DNA of 47,150 nt from Oscillospiraceae bacterium (GCA_022791945.1 JAAVZY010000134.1:1-47150), one strand, 5' to 3'. Positions 25,560 through 33,491 are shown, counted from the stretch's first letter. Numbers and translations are program-made. The notes: generated by a model from the sequence alone, not told the origin.

Positions 25560-25652
25560 CAATTCTCAAAAATAGCAATCTCCATATACGCCGCAGAAAA
25601 CCATACGTCAAAGCTTTCTGCGGCTTACCAAAGAAGCTATTTTTGAGAATTG
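25560..25652. mobile_element. 93-bp MITE-like element with 17-bp inverted ends
   Basis: CAATTCTCAAAAATAGC (25560-25576) and GCTATTTTTGAGAATTG (25636-25652) are perfect inverted repeats. A second inner stem GCCGCAGAAA/TTTCTGCGGC sits between them. Found once in the window, inside the AT-rich insert of a split mosaic repeat. No ORF. Confidence 0.65.
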
Positions 25653-25718
25653 CTATAGTTAGATGTGTGAGCCGTTAAGTGAAGGAAAATCCATCATAAC
25701 AGAATTTTATATTTCTAA

Positions 25719-25785
25719 GAGCCTGTTTAAGATCTCTGGGTGGGGCGAATGAAAGGCGCTGCGCCCGGAGATTTTGAACAGGCTC
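25719..25785 (+). mobile_element. 67-bp GAGCCTGTT MITE-like element
   Basis: GAGCCTGTTTAAGATCTCTG at the left and AGATTTTGAACAGGCTC at the right, flanked by TAA on both sides (25716-25718, 25786-25788). Its left 20 bases match the outermost ends of mosaic repeats, so it looks like two ends of the larger family joined with nothing between. Confidence 0.75.
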
Positions 25786-25890
25786 TAAGCAGTATAACAA
25801 CCTGACAAATCTTCGCAAGCCTGGAAATGCAGTCGTCTCAAATTGCTTCTATTATAATAGAATAATAGGCTTCAACAGGAGGAATAAAGC

Positions 25891-26278
25891 ATGGAGTGGA
25901 TAGCGGCAATGCAGCAGGCAATTACTTATCTGGAAGAACATCTTATGGAGGAAATAGACTATGAAGATGTAGCGCGGCATGTACACACTTCGAATATGGA
26001 ATTGGTGTCTTGATTGATGAAGATACATCGGAGTTTGATTTCTCAGAATGCAAAAAGCAGGTTATAGCATCTGGGATGTGAAACCGGGAACTTATGTTGT
26101 ATTTGACTGCATCGGCGAGGATGGTGATTGTATCGGTGACACTTGGGCTAAATTCTATAAAGAATTTTTGCCGCAAATGGGGTATGAATCAGAAGCAGAA
26201 ACAGATTATGAGCTATATTTTGAAAAAGGAAGAAGCGGTCTATTCTGTGAACTGTGGATTCCGATAAGAAGAAAATAA
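25891..26278 (+). pseudogene. Decayed AraC-family regulator with GyrI-like domain
   Basis: GGAGG precedes an ATG giving MEWIAAMQQAITYLEEHL and EVARHV-like residues, the first helices of AraC-type regulators, then a stop after 40 codons. The next frame continues EYGIGVLIDEDTSEFDFSEC, and a third resumes GYSIWDVKPGTYVVFDCIGE to ELWIPIRRK, the usual end of the GyrI-like effector domain. The recognition HTH is deleted and at least two frame changes are present. AT-rich, lying inside a split mosaic repeat. Confidence 0.85.
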
Positions 26279-26299
26279 TGAAGTCAGGTATGCTAAGAA

Positions 26300-26642
26300 T
26301 GCGAAAATTTCAGTGCTCTGCGTGCGGGGTACTTTTTGTGCCGCACAATGTTTCATCCCGCAGAAAGCATGAGCACAGCACAACCCGCCCGAGACCCTCT
26401 GCGTCGTACTTTCTGCGCCGCACGCAGGGCTGAATTTTTTCTTTACGAAAAAATGGGTAGGCGGGCGATCGACCCTGTAGAGAGCAGCAGCGAGGCAGGG
26501 AGTACCAGCGAGGCAGGGGGGCGGGCGCAAGCGCCCGTCCCCACCCCCGCCCCCAAAAAGACGGGAATCCAAGGGGACTCGTCCCCGCTGCGCCGCTAGC
26601 GGCGCAGCGCAGAGACGCGAGACAGCGTCTCGCGGCCTTCCC
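26300..26642 (-). repeat. Mosaic repeat, second half of the second split unit
   Basis: Second half of the unit begun at 25331: CTCTGCGTGCGGGGTAC, TTTTTTCTTTACGAAAAAA (about 26440), a doubled AGCGAGGCAGGGAGTACC motif, GACGGGCGCTTGCGCCCG complement, AAAAAGACGGGAATCC, then the CGCTGCGCCGC/GCGGCGCAGCG payload and GCGAGAC/GTCTCGC. Ends just at the hub gene stop. Confidence 0.85.
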
Positions 26643-26644
26643 CT

Positions 26645-27580
26645 TTACAGGGGGGCGGATTGCAGAATCACTCTGGTGGAAGCTCCTCCGGCGGAGAGCC
26701 GCCAGACCAGACCGCTCACATACAAGGGGTCCTGGAGCCGCTCTCCCTCCAGGAGCGCCAGGTCGCCGATCTCCAGATCCGCCAGCCCCGGCAGAACCGC
26801 CTCCGCCCGGAAGCTCTCCCGATTGCTTTCCGCCAGAAGCTCCCCGGCCTCCTGCCGGATGTCCCCCAGCACCCCCGGATTCAAGTAGCGCTCCCGCCGG
26901 ATTCCCCGGCTCACCCCCAGGGGATTGTTCACAGCCAATCCGTAGAGAGCCCCCTTCTCCCCGATGGCGGTCCGGAGATGGAGCCGGGAATACAGAACGT
27001 CGTTCCGCTGCTGGATGGTGAGCCTCCGCCAGCCCGCCTCCCCCCGGCCGGAGATGGTCTTTGTGCGCCCGGTGAAGGGATCCAGCCCCAAAACGCCGTA
27101 CCGATCCAGATAGGGGTGCTTCCGGTAAGCCGCCAGGCAGAACCGGTCGATGGCCTGCCAGCAGCTGATCCCCTTGGCCACCTGGAACAGCCCCACCCGG
27201 CCCGCAGGAAGCCGGGAGGGGAATCCCAGCCCGTATTCCCGCAGGAGCTGGCGGCAGTCCAGCCCATTATAGGCGGCGGGACGGGCTTCGTTGTCCACCA
27301 GGAGCGCGGCCCTGCTGCGGCACTCCAGCCGGAGCAGGCTGCCCTCCGGGGAGCGCTCCAGGCTCTGCCGATCCACGAGCCCCTCAAAGAGCATCCGGCC
27401 CCCCAGATCCATTCTCAGCCAGGAGAAGGCTGTTCCCTCCTCCTGGAGGGGGAAGGAAGCGGTCAGCCCGTCGCAGGGCACCTGCCGATCCGCCCGCAGG
27501 GTCAGCTCCAGGGGCGCCTCCAGGGAGAACGCCTGCCCATCCGGAGAAATTCCTCTGATTTGCACGCCCTTCAGCTCCAT
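26645..27580 (-). CDS. Tail hub/XkdQ-like baseplate protein
   Basis: 311 residues with the XkdQ/gpD-type plan: an N-terminal barrel (LKGVQIRGISPDGQAFSLEA; ASFPLQEEGTAFSWLRM), a central helical section (KGISCWQAIDRFCLAAYRKH) and a C-terminal barrel (LADLEIGDLALLEGERLQDP). The hub closes the tube tip and carries the spike. ATG 27580 is preceded by GGAGGCGG and overlaps the upstream gene by 10 nt. The longer ORF start is not supported. Confidence 0.85.
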   Translation of the reverse strand: MELKGVQIRGISPDGQAFSLEAPLELTLRADRQVPCDGLTASFPLQEEGTAFSWLRMDLGGRMLFEGLVDRQSLERSPEGSLLRLECRSRAALLVDNEARPAAYNGLDCRQLLREYGLGFPSRLPAGRVGLFQVAKGISCWQAIDRFCLAAYRKHPYLDRYGVLGLDPFTGRTKTISGRGEAGWRRLTIQQRNDVLYSRLHLRTAIGEKGALYGLAVNNPLGVSRGIRRERYLNPGVLGDIRQEAGELLAESNRESFRAEAVLPGLADLEIGDLALLEGERLQDPLYVSGLVWRLSAGGASTRVILQSAPL

Positions 27581-27936
27581 GGGCCGCCTCCGTCCTCCAG
27601 GAAGGTGAACCGGTAGCGGATCACCTGCGGCCCGGCCCTTTGGCTCACCGAAAGCCCGGAGAAGTAAGCCCACAGGGCCGGCTGGCCCGGAATTTGCAGC
27701 AGCCCTTTGCCGGGGGCCTCAAACAGCTCCCGGATGGAGCGGAGCTGCCCTCCGGCCTCCGGGCCGAACAGCTCCCCCTCTCCGGTGATCACAGCAGGCA
27801 GGAAGCCCATATCCTGCACCACAGGCCCGCTCACCGGGCTGAACAGCCGGGCCAGCTTCCGCTCCCGCTGGAGCTGCACGCTTTTTGGGAGATAGGGGAA
27901 GTCCACGCCCCGGTAGCGGAAGGTATTTTCTTCCAT
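27571..27936 (-). CDS. Small baseplate protein, DNA-circularisation N-terminal-like
   Basis: 121 residues. The pattern ITGEGELFGPEAGGQLRSIR followed by a short run and GKGLLQIPGQPALWAYFSGL resembles the N-domain of Mu gpN/DNA_circ_N baseplate proteins, which usually are 400 or more residues; here only that core is present. In PBSX the slot is held by the LysM protein XkdP. AAGGAGA precedes the ATG. Reduced size is consistent with the rest of the cluster. Confidence 0.6.
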   Translation of the reverse strand: MEENTFRYRGVDFPYLPKSVQLQRERKLARLFSPVSGPVVQDMGFLPAVITGEGELFGPEAGGQLRSIRELFEAPGKGLLQIPGQPALWAYFSGLSVSQRAGPQVIRYRFTFLEDGGGPWS

Positions 27937-27981
27937 GCGGTTTCTCCTTTCCGATCCGACGCCGCCTGCGCGGCATTACTG

Positions 27982-28215
27982 TCAGGAAATGCCCCGATCG
28001 TACCGTCTGCTCTCCCGTTCCAGCTCCCGGGAGAGAATGTCAGCCCCGCTCTCCGGCTCCGGGAGCGCCTCTGCCGGGGCGATCCAGTCCTCCCCCCTGC
28101 CGGAAGGCCTTGTGGAAGCCCCCTTCCCGGCGGGAAGGGCCGGTTCCGGCAGCGGCCGGGGTTTCTGCTTCTGCCCGGCGGTGAGCCGCCGGACCGCTCC
28201 TGCGAACAAGCTCAA
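27982..28215 (-). CDS. 77-codon ORF in the tape-measure slot
   Basis: I do not recognise it. It is Pro/Arg/Glu-rich (QKQKPRPLPEPALPAGKG) with a short charged C-terminus (ILSRELERESRRYDRG). It starts at TTG 28215 overlapping the chaperone stop as TTGA, in the -1 frame, with AGGAGG upstream; it could be a re-initiated ORF or a -1 frameshift extension of the chaperone. In contractile phages the next gene should be the long tape measure, and none is here. Confidence 0.5.
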   Translation of the reverse strand: MSLFAGAVRRLTAGQKQKPRPLPEPALPAGKGASTRPSGRGEDWIAPAEALPEPESGADILSRELERESRRYDRGIS

Positions 28216-28508
28216 GTCTGCGCCGCCTCCTGTTCCTCCATAGCCTCATAGGCCTCCCGCACCCGGCGGAGCTCGTCCATCCGCAGGGCCGACAGCGCCG
28301 CCCGCCCGGAGGGGAACACCCGCTCCCCCTCCCGCCGGAGACAAGCTGCGGCAAGCGCGCCGCATTCGCCCAGCGCCGCCGCTAGGGGGGAGTCTTCTTC
28401 CTCCGGTGGAGCCAGCTCCAGGCGGAGGGTTTCTGCCTCCCGAAGGCAGTCGGCGGCTTCCATTGCCGAAAGAAGATGGATTTTTATTTCTGTGCCGCAC
28501 AGATGCAC
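28212..28508 (-). CDS. Tail assembly chaperone, XkdN-like
   Basis: 98 residues from GTG 28508. LCGTEIKIHLLSAMEAADCL matches the opening of XkdN-type chaperones; the rest is helical. A GTG at 28520 is too close to the AAAGGAG site. The chaperone normally coats the tape measure during tube assembly, and is often made in two lengths by a -1 shift; the downstream ORF is indeed in the -1 frame. Confidence 0.7.
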   Translation of the reverse strand: MHLCGTEIKIHLLSAMEAADCLREAETLRLELAPPEEEDSPLAAALGECGALAAACLRREGERVFPSGRAALSALRMDELRRVREAYEAMEEQEAAQT

Positions 28509-28589
28509 GCGGTTTGTCACTCCTTTTTGTTTTTGGGGTTTGTGCTTTTGCTTCTGCGGATGGGGTGTTCAGGATAAAAGGATAAGGCA

Positions 28590-28678
28590 GCGTGCCTGTC
28601 AGGCACGCCTGGATTTGCCCTCCCCGTCCGCATCGAGCGGACGGGAGCTGGCGCAATATGCCTCCTTCGGCATATTGC
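28590..28678. repeat. Three tandem hairpins between tube and chaperone genes
   Basis: Stems GCGTGCCT/AGGCACGC (28590-28608), CCCGTCCGC/GCGGACGGG (28623-28645) and GCAATATGCC/GGCATATTGC (28653-28678), each perfect. The 290-nt gap (28521-28807) otherwise holds a G-run/C-run hairpin near 28775-28807 and no convincing gene. The first hairpin on the minus strand is followed by CTTATCCTTTT and could terminate or process the transcript between abundant tube and scarce chaperone mRNAs. Confidence 0.75.
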
Positions 28679-28807
28679 TGCGGGGGTGTCTCCCAGGAGG
28701 TGACTGCCGTGCTCCCGCCTCCCACCACCCCATGGGAAATAGAAATACCAAATCTCATAAAGCAATCGCTCCGTACAGGCGAGGGGGGGGGATTGCGCCT
28801 CCCCCCC

Positions 28808-29176
28808 TCACAGCACCCGCCGCCGCCTTGCCGAAATCACCACATTCTCCGCGAAGGCCCCGCCGGCGGCGGCGCCTTCGGCGATCTGCTCCCATTCGCA
28901 CCCGGTGTACACCACCCGCGCCCCCGGCCGGACGATCACCACATTGAACCCGGACAGCCCATAAAAATCCACGTCCCCCTGAAAAACAACCCGCTTCAGC
29001 TCCAGCCGGTAGCGTGCCGCCCCCCTGACCAGCCCCGCAGGCTGATCGCTCCCCAGCACCTCCACCGGGTACACCTCCCGCACCGCCTGGGCCCGGTAGC
29101 TTTCCACAGCGGCCAGCCGCCGTCCCTCTGCCTCCAGGTAGATATCCCGCCCCGCGGGCATCGTCAGCTGCTCCAA
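28808..29176 (-). CDS. Tail tube protein, XkdM-like
   Basis: About 122 residues. GRDIYLEAEGRRLAAVESYR, then EVLGSDQPAGLVRGAARYRL, a LKRVVF strand and NVVIVRPGARVVYTGCEWEQ follow the tube-protein pattern. TTG 29176 has AAGGAGG well placed; ATG 29161 with GGAG upstream is an alternative start. It forms the inner tube inside the sheath. Position just after the sheath gene supports it. Confidence 0.75.
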   Translation of the reverse strand: MEQLTMPAGRDIYLEAEGRRLAAVESYRAQAVREVYPVEVLGSDQPAGLVRGAARYRLELKRVVFQGDVDFYGLSGFNVVIVRPGARVVYTGCEWEQIAEGAAAGGAFAENVVISARRRRVL

Positions 29177-29241
29177 ACCGCCCCTCCTTCCATGCTCCTG
29201 CTGAATCCGCCCCCTTCGGGAGCGGGCTCAGCAGGATCTCT

Positions 29242-30210
29242 CTAAATTCCCACCGAAGCCAGCAGCCGGATCTGCGCCGCGCCCTGTCGGATCCGGATGC
29301 CCACCGAAACCAGACAGCATCCCGGATCCTCCGGCGCTCTTGTCACCACCGGCGGATCCCATCCGGAGATCAGCTCTTCCTCCTGCCGCGCCAGCAGCTC
29401 GCACTCCACCTGGGAGCGCACCGCCTCCAGGCTGAGCCTGCCCTTCCCAGCGGCAAACCGCGCCTCCAGCGCCTCCCGCAGGAGCCGCACCACCTGATCC
29501 AAAGCGGTCATGGCGCCAATGGAGCGGTAGCCCTTTCCGGCACGGGTCGTCAGCCCCCGGATCACCTCCGGCCCTACGGCTCCGTTTTCCACCACGGTCA
29601 CCCCCGCCTGCATCAGCGCCTGGATCTCCGCCTCGCTCAGGGGATCCGCCTGATACTCTCCCAGGATTTCCCGGCCCAGCAGACTGTCTCCCGGACTCCC
29701 TGCCGCCAGCGCCCCCACGACAGCGGCGGAAACGTCCGCGCCGCTCCCGCTCCGGAGCCCGGGAGCGGTCAGAATCACCCGCTCGCAGTCCAGGGAGGCC
29801 GCCAGAGCGGCGCCGTCCTGCCCCTCCGGGACTGCCGCAAACAGCAGCTTTCCCTGAGCCTGTGCCGCCTCCGCTGCGCCTGGGGGAATCCCGTCCCCGC
29901 CGCACACCACGCAGTAGGCCTCCCCCCGGCAGAGCAGCTCCACCGCCTCCCGGCAGCGGTCAGCGTTCCCCGCCGGGAACCCCGCCGCCCAGACCGCCTC
30001 GCCCCGATTTTCCATGGCGGCAGTCAGCAGGGCGGTCATCAGCGAATCCCCGCCGAACCGCTCCTCCGCCTCCCCCAGGGAGTCAATGAGCACCACCTCC
30101 GGCGCTTCGTCCGCCATTCCTTCCACAGGAGCGGCGATCCCCACCGGCCGCCCCTGTCCGGACTGCCGGAGGGGATACACCTGGAAATCCACGTAAACCC
30201 CCGGCCGCAT
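29242..30210 (-). CDS. Contractile tail sheath protein
   Basis: 322 residues, shorter than the 430-480 of typical PBSX-type sheaths. MRPGVYVDFQV start, central Rossmann-like part (AYCVVCGGDGIPPGAAEAAQ) and the C-terminal sheath core ENGAVGPEVIRGLTTRAGKG, YRSIGAMTALDQVVRLLREA. The presence of a sheath defines a contractile tail. ATG 30210 has GGAGAG upstream; a GTG at 30231 is not well served. It overlaps nothing, 17 nt after the preceding stop. Confidence 0.88.
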   Translation of the reverse strand: MRPGVYVDFQVYPLRQSGQGRPVGIAAPVEGMADEAPEVVLIDSLGEAEERFGGDSLMTALLTAAMENRGEAVWAAGFPAGNADRCREAVELLCRGEAYCVVCGGDGIPPGAAEAAQAQGKLLFAAVPEGQDGAALAASLDCERVILTAPGLRSGSGADVSAAVVGALAAGSPGDSLLGREILGEYQADPLSEAEIQALMQAGVTVVENGAVGPEVIRGLTTRAGKGYRSIGAMTALDQVVRLLREALEARFAAGKGRLSLEAVRSQVECELLARQEEELISGWDPPVVTRAPEDPGCCLVSVGIRIRQGAAQIRLLASVGI

Positions 30211-30227
30211 CGTCTCTCCGATACCAA

Positions 30228-30695
30228 TCACTCCCCCATATCCGCGGCATTCAGCCGGAAGCCGCTCACCGGGGCCTCATCCCCGCCCCGAACCAGCAGA
30301 ACCCCCAGCCGCGCCTGTATTTCCAGCCGGTAAACCTCCCGCTTGGGCAGGTACTCCGCCGCCCCGCAGGAGACTTCCCGCAGTGCCAGCCCCGGATCGA
30401 ACAGCAGCGCCTCACTGATGGCGGAAAACAACCCAATACATCCCTCCGGCCCCGCCTCTTCCCGGCAGTACAGGGAGATTCCCACCGTCAGCTCCGCTTC
30501 CTTTCCAAAGAGGAATCCGCCCGCCTCAGCGCCGTAGCAGTCCCCCAGGGCGGATTCCTTCGCCGCCACCCGCAGCAGGCTGACGCAGCCCAGAGGCCGT
30601 TCCAGCCTGCGGTAAAGGGATTCGCCGCTCCGCTCCGGCACGAACTCCGCCTGGGGAAACTGCTTTCCCAGCTGCCCCGCCAGCTCCCGGATCAC
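30228..30695 (-). CDS. Tail completion/minor tail protein, XkdI-J region
   Basis: 155 residues from GTG 30695 (the longer frame upstream is out-of-frame translation of the previous gene). IRELAGQLGKQFPQAEFVPE, LLRVAAKESALGDCYGAEAG and YLPKREVYRLEIQARLGVLL match no family I can name with confidence. Position between head connector and sheath points to tail terminator/completion function. Confidence 0.6.
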   Translation of the reverse strand: MIRELAGQLGKQFPQAEFVPERSGESLYRRLERPLGCVSLLRVAAKESALGDCYGAEAGGFLFGKEAELTVGISLYCREEAGPEGCIGLFSAISEALLFDPGLALREVSCGAAEYLPKREVYRLEIQARLGVLLVRGGDEAPVSGFRLNAADMGE

Positions 30696-30700
30696 TCCGC

Positions 30701-31045
30701 TCAGCCCCTGCAAGCCTGCGGCCCCCTTTCCGGCAGAAGGACCGCCCTCCGGCAGAGGATCTCCCCGCCCACCGGATACCCCCACGCCTGCTCCACCCGG
30801 AACGCCTGCTCCCCGATCCAAACCTCCGCGCCCTTTACCAGCCCGGCGGCGTCAGCGGGAGCCATCAGCAAAACCCTGCCCTGAACCCCCAGCCCCAGGG
30901 GCTCGGCCAGAGCCCGCCCCCCATCCTCGCCGGGCCTGGGCGCAAGCACGCCCCGAAAGGTCCGCGCCCCGTCCTCCGTCCGGAAGGAGGTCCCATATGC
31001 CCGGAAGAACCCTTCCAGCCCTTCCCGGGCCCATCTGATCTTCAT
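30701..31045 (-). CDS. Head-tail joining protein, XkdH-like
   Basis: 114 residues beginning MKIRWAREGLEGFFRAYGTS, with beta strands (GVQGRVLLMAPADAAGLVKG; AEVWIGEQAFRVEQAW) as in head closure or minor capsid proteins. GGGAGG precedes ATG 31045. Followed 5 nt later by the tail completion gene. Assignment is by size, order and strand pattern. Confidence 0.6.
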   Translation of the reverse strand: MKIRWAREGLEGFFRAYGTSFRTEDGARTFRGVLAPRPGEDGGRALAEPLGLGVQGRVLLMAPADAAGLVKGAEVWIGEQAFRVEQAWGYPVGGEILCRRAVLLPERGPQACRG

Positions 31046-31068
31046 AACTGTGCCGCCTCCCTTCGCCC

Positions 31069-31449
31069 TCAAAATCGCCCTGCCGTTCCCGGCGCGGACC
31101 CCGCCTGCCGGAAGGAGAACCTCTGATCCCGCAGAAGCCCCGCCGCCCGGACAGCAGCCTCTCTCCGGAGAGCCTCCGCCCGCCCTCGCCGGCCGCCGCC
31201 CTTCCGGCTGACGCTCAAATCCAGTGCCCGAATGGTTTCGTCCTCCACATCCTCCAGAAGCGCCCAGCGGTGGAAGCAGATCGCCGCCGCCAGCTGAACC
31301 AGCCGGGGATCCGCCAGATCCGCCCCCGCCCGAAGCAGCTCCGCCGTCTCCGAAACCGCGTCCCCTGCCAGCCAGTCCCACTCCTGCGCTTCCTCCCCGG
31401 AAAGCCCCGCCATCCGTGCAAACCTCATCAGGACGGAATCTCTGTCCAA
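31069..31449 (-). CDS. Head-tail connector protein (gp6-like)
   Basis: 126 residues from TTG 31449, which has AAAGGAG 6-7 nt upstream; the in-frame extension beyond it is repeat sequence. LMRFARMAGLSGEEAQEWDW, VQLAAAICFHRWALLEDVED is the helical pattern of connector proteins below the portal. It lies immediately downstream of a full mosaic repeat, so the connector block is separated from the capsid gene. Confidence 0.7.
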   Translation of the reverse strand: MDRDSVLMRFARMAGLSGEEAQEWDWLAGDAVSETAELLRAGADLADPRLVQLAAAICFHRWALLEDVEDETIRALDLSVSRKGGGRRGRAEALRREAAVRAAGLLRDQRFSFRQAGSAPGTAGRF

Positions 31450-31469
31450 GCCGCTTCTCCTTTCATTCA

Positions 31470-32190
31470 GACCTCGAGAGCTCTGCCCAAGGGTCAAGAC
31501 CTCGAGAGCTCTGCTCTCGAGCACTCGCCAAGGGGATTAAATCCCCTTGGAACCCGTAATTTTTGGGGGTTATGGGGGCAAGTCTGTACAGACCTGTTAC
31601 TCCCTGCCTCACAGCAGCTCCCCGCAGGGACGATCGCCCGCCTACCCATTTTTTCGTAAAGAAAAAATTCAGCCCTACAGGCGGCGCAGAGACTGCGACG
31701 CAGAAAGTCCCGAGCGCGTTCTTCTACGCTCATACCCTCTGCGGGGAGAGGCTTTGTACGACGCACGGAATCCCCCAGGCAGGGCTACCGCCTGACGGCG
31801 GCATCCCTGCCATGCCCCCGACGTTCCTTCGGAACGTATGGGAGAGGGGATCGCCGTCGGACCAAAGGGACGACGGTGGTGGAAGGATTCCGAGCGTGGC
31901 ACAAAATCCCTCCCCGCAGAGCCTGTGAGCGTGGCAAGTATTACGCTCACACCCTCTTGCGCCGCAGGAACTACCCCACACGCAGGAGGGAGCTTTTTTC
32001 TTTACGAAAAAAGCGTACTGCGGGAATCAGACTGACTGCGTGGCAGGGAGCAAGAAGTCTGTACAGACCTGACCCCACCCCTTTTCTGCCCTTAAAAAAG
32101 CCCTTAAAAAAGACGGGAATCCAAGGGGGGCCAGGCCCCCTTGGCAGAGCGCGAGACAGAGTCTCGCGGCCTTGCCCTTCCGTTACGCAG
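31470..32190 (+). repeat. Mosaic repeat, full unit (forward)
   Basis: About 720 bp between capsid and connector genes. Left arm has a doubled outer stem (CTCGAGAGC/GCTCTCGAG) with a GGGTCAAGACC insert, then CCAAGGGGATTAAATCCCC. TTTTTTCGTAAAGAAAAAA is at about 31651, TTTTTTCTTTACGAAAAAA at about 31995. Right arm GGGGGGCC hairpin, GCGAGAC/GTCTCGC, and a far end CGCAGAGATCTTGGATAGG that matches the outermost family end. Confidence 0.88.
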
Positions 32191-32207
32191 AGATCTTGGA
32201 TAGGCGC

Positions 32208-33236
32208 TTACGCCCCTGCCCCGCTCTTCACCTTCAGCACCCTCACCGCGTCGGGGAAAATCTTTGCGAACCCGGCCACAGAGGTTATAGCGGCCCGCTC
32301 CAGCTGGCGATCGATCAGCTTGTCGTACTCCACGGAAACCTCTGCGGCAGTGACCATCTCCAGCGCGCAGCTCTTGTCCAGCGCCACCAGCATTCCTTCC
32401 GGAACCCCCGCCGCCCGGTAAAGCGCGGCGCCCATAGGCGTAGACAGCCGCCCGGTGCCCTGGAAATTCAGCCCCGTGAGGGGATCCCGGAATTCCGCAA
32501 TCCCCAGCAGCTTCTGCATCACATCCGGAGCCGCCACCAGCCGGTTCATCTCGTAGTCCTGGAACTCTCCCCACAGCCCCAGCAGATCATCGTAGGTGAT
32601 CGCGTCCGCCCCGGCGGTGGGAATCACCTTGGCGGGATTCTGATTCCCGTCCCCCTCGATGAGCACTTTCACCGCGTCATTGAGCTGGGAGCGCGCGATC
32701 CACGCGCCGATCTGCCGGAGGGTCACGGTAAACAGATCCAGCCGTTCAAACCGGAGCGCCTCATAGGAGGAAACCAGCACCCGTCCCCGCTTGTAGAGCC
32801 GCACCAGATGATCCTGCACCCGAATCTGTGTGCTGGGAATCTGCGCTCCCTCCGCCACCCGTTTCAGGCTCTTATCCTCCTCGGAAGGGATAGAGGCCAG
32901 CGGCCGGTAGTCCATGGCGTCGATGGCGGTATTGGCGGCGATCAAATCCTGGAGGATGCTTGCGTCCTTCACGCCCAGCGCCACCGAGCGCCGCACATAC
33001 TCCGGAAAGAGGGTTGCGGTCTGGGAGCTTTGGAAAAACTTCTCCACGCAGTCAGAAGAGCCGCCGCCCACCTTAATATTGAAGCGCTTCAGCTGACGCT
33101 CGAAGGCGTCCAGCCCCTGGAGCCCGGTGCCCTGATAGGCTCCAGAGGGATCCAGCTCTTCCAGGGCCTGGGTAAAGCCCTGCCCGCCGCTGCGGTACAT
33201 ACCCTTTTCCAGGGTCAGGTTGTCATAATAAGCCAT
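32208..33236 (-). CDS. Major capsid protein
   Basis: 342 residues of the HK97-fold type found in PBSX-like elements: an N-arm (MYRSGGQGFTQALEELDPSG), VEKFFQSSQTATLFPEYVRR, the SLKRVAEGAQIPSTQIRVQD strand, VKVLIEGDGNQNPAKVIPTA and the C-terminal VTAAEVSVEYDKLIDRQLER. It forms the head shell. It starts immediately after the stop of an 84-codon gene (TGA-ATG), with the ribosome site inside that gene, hence coupled. Full length. Confidence 0.9.
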   Translation of the reverse strand: MAYYDNLTLEKGMYRSGGQGFTQALEELDPSGAYQGTGLQGLDAFERQLKRFNIKVGGGSSDCVEKFFQSSQTATLFPEYVRRSVALGVKDASILQDLIAANTAIDAMDYRPLASIPSEEDKSLKRVAEGAQIPSTQIRVQDHLVRLYKRGRVLVSSYEALRFERLDLFTVTLRQIGAWIARSQLNDAVKVLIEGDGNQNPAKVIPTAGADAITYDDLLGLWGEFQDYEMNRLVAAPDVMQKLLGIAEFRDPLTGLNFQGTGRLSTPMGAALYRAAGVPEGMLVALDKSCALEMVTAAEVSVEYDKLIDRQLERAAITSVAGFAKIFPDAVRVLKVKSGAGA

Positions 33237-33491
33237 TCAATCCATCCTTTCCGCTGTATCGTCCGTTTCCAGATACATTCTTGCTATCGTGAGCAGGAAG
33301 ATCGTGATGTAGTCCTTCCGTTCCTGCGCCTTATCCAGATACAGCGCGATTTCCTCCTCCGCCATATCCAGATTCTGGCATAACCGCACCACAAGATCGA
33401 TATTGGCGTAAATCCAATGAAGCGCGCCCTGCGCCCCTTCGGGCAGCTGAAGAAAGAGCTCCTCGAACTCATTTTTATGATTGTTTTCCAT
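33237..33491 (-). CDS. Small acidic helical protein before the capsid gene
   Basis: 84 residues, not recognised. MENNHKNEFEELFLQLPEGA, then Leu/Ile-rich helices (NIDLVVRLCQNLDMAEEEIA; ITIFLLTIARMYLE) and many Glu/Asp. GGAGG precedes ATG 33491. AT-richer than its neighbours. A promoter at 33572-33600 would drive it with the capsid gene, and translation is coupled to the capsid. Possible roles are capsid regulator or assembly helper; an inserted accessory gene is also possible. Confidence 0.7.
   Translation of the reverse strand: MENNHKNEFEELFLQLPEGAQGALHWIYANIDLVVRLCQNLDMAEEEIALYLDKAQERKDYITIFLLTIARMYLETDDTAERMD

Noticed and set aside
28517-28765. 82-codon minus-strand ORF in the hairpin gap
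   Set aside because: It runs through three perfect hairpins and has no ribosome site or domain; better explained as structured non-coding DNA.
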